Origin: Homarus americanus | Taxonomy: Eukaryota; Arthropoda; Malacostraca; Decapoda; Nephropidae | Length of the DNA: 64,000 nucleotides | Assembly (NCBI RefSeq): GCF_018991925.1 | Contig: NW_024735503.1 | Span: forward strand, 5,291,990 to 5,355,989 | Reading direction: 5' to 3' | In this document: positions 60,605 to 64,000 of the stretch, one piece after another | Layout: each line of letters starts with the position of its first letter | Numbering within the stretch: position 1 is the stretch's first letter | Program-made: the position numbers and the translations under genes | The notes under the pieces: model-generated | The model's input: the letters and a program-made list of their open reading frames with translations, nothing else | What the model was told of the DNA's origin: nothing | Database searches by the model: none

Positions 60605-60999
60605 GTGAGTACTGTACTGTCTCTCACATTATTACTTTCACTCTTGCCTTACTATGACTAAAAGCTTCCCTCTCCTTACTAATAATAACCCTCTGGCCAC
60701 TACAAATTATAAATGGAATTCTTTGATACCTTCAAAGATAGAAAATGTTGCACAGTGTAAAATATAACCAAGAAGGCTGATTTACTTTGGGTGTGAACTG
60801 AGCTATAACGTACAGGACAGTGATGCCAACACTAGCTACAGCATCCAACATGAAAGTTTAACAAACTGGTGATTTGTTCAACTTGGTACACTTCTTTATC
60901 AGTACTCAGCAGGTGGTTTAGATATATAATGTATGTAGCTTCCCACAAACTACTAGAGTATTCACCAGCTGCTTTCAACCTGACATTTGTCTCTGGATA
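60605..60999. other. putative intron
   Basis: Unique-looking, no further exon seen. Confidence 0.4.
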
Positions 61000-61140
61000 A
61001 TTTTGGCAGATTCAGGAAATCCAGTGCTTTCTCTACGGAACCTCAGCTACTCGGAGAGATTAGAATGCCTGAAACTGCCTAGCTTATACTACAGACGGGC
61101 AAGGGGCGACCTAATCAAAGTGTACAAACATCTTAGAGGG
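61000..61140 (+). mobile_element. LINE RT C-terminal fragment, left part
   Basis: Reads LSLRNLSYSERLECLKLPSL, YYRRARGDLIKVYKHLRG, the RT thumb pattern (L-YEERL--L-LPSL-YRR-RGD-I-VYK). It stops at ~61140, and the following C-terminal part appears at ~63810. This suggests one LINE split by later insertion. Confidence 0.75.
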
Positions 61141-61389
61141 CGCTGCTCGATCGAATGTACAGGTACACTCGCCAGAGCTTCGATGCACCCTCTACCCCTA
61201 CTCCTAGCTCGAGGGAAGTCGAAGTCAGCGCTGCAAACTGAATAGTGATGGTAAATAAAGTGTGTGAAGTCACTAAAAAAATGTATCGTGCATATGTTCT
61301 GTCAAATATTATATAATGAACTGTTATTCGTACAATCCAGCGAAGCTGCGAGCTACCACATTGCACCAGTGAACGATGGGAGACGACGT
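61141..61389. other. segment between split LINE and inserted CR1
   Basis: 61157-61190 is an inverted, diverged match to 63768-63805 (GTGC-TCGAA-CT-TGGCG...GAGTGTACCT in the right orientation). Otherwise unassigned. Confidence 0.5.
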
Positions 61390-62149
61390 TCGGTATAAGA
61401 ACATAAGAAAGTGGGATACTGCAGGAGGCCGACTGGCCCATACAGGGCAGATCCTTTCACACCATCCCAGCACTTCCATGTGCCTATCCAACTTCGTCTT
61501 GAAGCTCCCTAGCGCCCCGATCCTACATCCGGTAGCCTATTCCACATATCCACAACTCTATTACCAAACCAGTGCTTGCCTATATCCTTTCTGAATCGAA
61601 TTTATCTAATTTAAAGCCATTTGTTCTAGTTATTTCGTTATTACTGAGCTTCAGAACATCTTCCATTTTACCCTTTGTTAATCCCATTTACCCATTTGTA
61701 CACCTCTATCATATCTCCCTAACTCTACGCTCTCTAATGAATGTAAGCCTAAGCTTTTCAGTCTTTCTTCATATGGAAGGTTTCTAATATTATGGATCAT
61801 TTTGTCATTCTTCTTGTGTCTCTCTCCAAAGAATCTATGTCCATTCTATAATAAGGACACCAGAACTGAAACCGCATAATCCATGTGTGGCCTCACTAAT
61901 GCTAGGTAAAGTTTCAAGATAACGTCACAGTTCTGTTACTCACAGACCTAGATATGAACCCAAGAACTTGTTTGCCTTGTTAACGCTAATACATTGTTTT
62001 CTAGGTTTCAAGTCGTTTGCTAACAAATACACCTAGATCTTTTCACAAACTGAGTTTTCTATTTCCGTGTTACCTAGTTTATACTTAACGTTTGTATTCG
62101 TCTTCCTATCTGTAGTACCTTGCATTTATCAGTATTAAAATTCATTTGC

Positions 62150-62963
62150 CAGTCACTGACCACCATGTAAGGTATCTAGATCTCTTTGAAGGTGTTCAAA
62201 GTCACTGTCTGAATTTATCACTCTCCCCATTTTGGTATCATCTGCAAATTACTAATCCTACTAGTTATGCCTAAATCAAGATCATTAATGAATATAACAA
62301 ACAGCAGAGGGCCTAATACAGATCCCTGGGGAACTCCGCTTTTGACCGCACTTCAGTCTGATTTTAATCCATTTATGCTGACTCTTTGTTTCCTACCAGT
62401 TAACCATGACCTAATCCATTTTAATACTGATCCACCTATTCCATGTGCTTCTACCTTCCTTATCAATCTCTCATGAGGGACTCTATCGAATGCTTTCTGA
62501 AATCTAAATAAATTATATCATGTGACTTATCATTATCTACCGCTTCATATACTTCTGAGAAAAAGCTAAGCAAATTTGTGAGACAAGAACGTCCCTGGGT
62601 GAACCCGTGCTGAGAAGAATGAATTAAGTTGAATGTTTCAAGGTGGCTTCTGATTTTTGTAGCAATAATTGACTCTAGCAACTTGCCTATGATTGACGTG
62701 AGACTAATGGGACGGTAATTTGATGCAATTGATTTATCACCCTTTTTGAAAATCGGAACTACATTTGCAAGTTTCCAAGCTTCTGGCACTAGGCCCGATT
62801 CTAATGACTTATTAAATAAAACTGCTAATGGATTACTCAACTCATCTCTACATTCTTTTAATACTCTAGCATATACCTCGTCTGGACCAGGCGATTTATG
62901 AGGCTTCAGTTTGTTAATTACTTTAAGCACATCGTTACTAGTAATATTGATATTCATCAACAT
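62150..62963 (-). pseudogene. CR1 reverse transcriptase (frameshift just before FADD)
   Basis: HKSPGPDEVYARVLKECRDE, ANVVPIFKKGDKSIASNYRP, QHGFTQGRSCLTNLLSFF and DIIYLDFRK are in the frame 62963-62463; there the KAFD block is lost by a shift. [20 protein letters not shown] follows near 62340-62295. The palm reads FADDTKMG only after restoring one base lost at ~62250. So the catalytic Asp pair is present in DNA but out of frame. Confidence 0.85.
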
Positions 62964-63203
62964 ATTTTCTATACTGTCGTATATACCTTATGAACTTGAA
63001 AAAGCAGGTTTTCATTTGTGAATACGGAGCGAAAATGACTATTTAACGTACTACATTTCAACTCATCATCAGTCATTTCTCTGTAATAGTTTTAAGGGGA
63101 CCTATTGTATCTCTAACCTTTGATTTATACAGTTGATAAAAAGCTTTGGGGTTATTTTTCGATTCGTTTGCTACCTTGATTTCATAATTTCTCTTTGCTT
63201 TCC

Positions 63204-63566
63204 TTAATTTCTGTTTTTTACCTGTCTTGTTAGGTTCTGATAGTAACCAAGTAAGTGATTTTCGCCTTTCTTAACTTTTCTATATACTCCTTTCTTTTTC
63301 CCTAGAAGATCTAAGAGTCTATTATTCATCCATTTTGGTTGGTTCCATATCGATCTGAATTTTCTTTTAGGGATGTGTTTATTTTGAGCATTATTGATTG
63401 TCGCAATAAATTGTTCATAAGTAGCTGCTAAATTAAATTCGGGGTTATCCCGTCCTAAGTTGACAGTTTCCGGAGGTGTGGGGGGGATTAATCTTTTGAC
63501 CATAGGGTCATCCCTTAGGTCTCTCCTTAAGCTACCGTAATTAGCCTTCCTAAAATCCGGGATCAA
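63204..63566 (-). pseudogene. CR1 connector between endonuclease and RT
   Basis: 120 codons: MIPDFRKANYGSLRRDLRDD, then QFIATINNAQNKHIPKRKFR and WNQPKWMNNRLLDLLGKKKG. It corresponds to the damaged stretch at 6470-6850 of the other CR1 copy, which it clarifies. No catalytic residues are expected here. Confidence 0.8.
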
Positions 63567-63784
63567 GGCCGAATTTTCCTTCTTCCTGCCATCCCATATT
63601 ATGTTAAAATATATGGCTTTATGATCACTGTTTCCTAGTTCGTCTCCAATCCCAACATCTTTTACTAGATTTTCATTATTACTGAGAACTAAATCGAGGA
63701 TATTATTTCCTCTAGTGGGCGAGTTTATGAATTGATATAAAAAACATCTTGTACTACTTCTAGAAAATCTTCGGGTGCGTCGAA

Positions 63785-64000
63785 ACTATGGCGCGTGAGT
63801 GTACCTACCTGGAGCTGGTGGACGCCTACCCCACAAGGGGTCACAGCTCAAGGTTGAAGAAGCCACGGGTCCAGAAAATAGTGAGGGCAAACTTTTTTTT
63901 TGAGTGAGAATTGTGGACTCTTGGAACAAGCCAGAGTGTTGTGAAGGCACTGAGTGTGAGCTCTTTTAAGGCCAGACTTGACCAACACTGGAGCAGGTTC
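63785..64000 (+). mobile_element. LINE RT C-terminal fragment, right part (cut by window edge)
   Basis: Reads YLELVDAYPTRGHSSRLKKP then RVQKIVRANFFF, shifts at a T9 run, and continues RIVDSWNK and VVKALSVSSFKARLDQHWSR. The RGHS...FF--R-VD-WN-LP--VV-A-SV-SFK-RLD pattern is the usual LINE C-terminus. It follows logically from the fragment at 61000-61140. Confidence 0.78.

Larger units (their letters stand above)
61390..63770 (-). mobile_element. CR1-type LINE, 5'-truncated, inactivated
   Basis: Minus order: endonuclease end (KDVGIGDELGNSDHKAIYFN near 63660-63600), connector (63566-63204), RT (62963 to ~62150), thumb, C-terminus (KHWFGNRVVDMWNRL near 61560), and a 3' UTR with GGGCCAGTCGGCCTCCTGCA ending CTTATGTTC at ~61395. 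Same clade as the 4.76-8.58 kb copy but clearly diverged from it in sequence and 3' UTR. Confidence 0.88.

Overview
The window looks like animal nuclear DNA, most probably arthropod and plausibly a decapod crustacean. Reasons: many short arrays of the arthropod telomere-type TTAGG motif, very dense di/trinucleotide microsatellites and minisatellites, several non-LTR retrotransposon lineages, a Penelope-like element, a hAT element, and almost no host coding sequence. Nothing suggests a bacterial or viral chromosome. All calls come from reading the sequence and its translations; no database was searched.

Layout. 1-1.7 kb: two tail-to-tail 3' ends of one retroelement. 1.8-4.7 kb: microsatellites, minisatellites and a TTAGG-rich foldback element. 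4.76-8.58 kb: a nearly full-length but broken CR1-type LINE (esterase, endonuclease, reverse transcriptase). 10.1-17.8 kb: a nest in which an I/Jockey-like LINE (minus strand, gag to RNase H) separates the two ends of an RTE/CFDP2-like LINE. 18.0-22.15 kb: two abutting satellites. 22.5-27.5 kb: CR1 fragments between minisatellites. 27.6-30.7 kb: a LINE with an open 964-codon ORF; a second, 5'-truncated copy lies inverted at 39.7-41.9 kb. 30.8-35 kb: minisatellites and long (TG)n tracts. 35-44.6 kb: mostly featureless DNA with LINE scraps and foldback elements. 44.7-46.7 kb: a 16-bp satellite. 47.5-48.7 kb: a DNA element with ~250-bp, almost identical terminal inverted repeats enclosing a 192-codon ORF. 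52.3-53.1 kb: a Penelope-like (GIY-YIG) remnant. 53.19-53.83 kb: a deleted hAT transposon. 54.5-60.6 kb: a probable host gene on the plus strand (three good exons, two weaker candidates). 61-64 kb: a plus-strand LINE split by an insertion that carries a minus-strand CR1 element.

The genes here do not form a pathway; the window is a record of nested transposition and simple-repeat expansion around one host gene. The best candidates for something undescribed are the TIR element at 47.5-48.7 kb and the TTAGG-containing foldback family found as pairs and single ends across the window.
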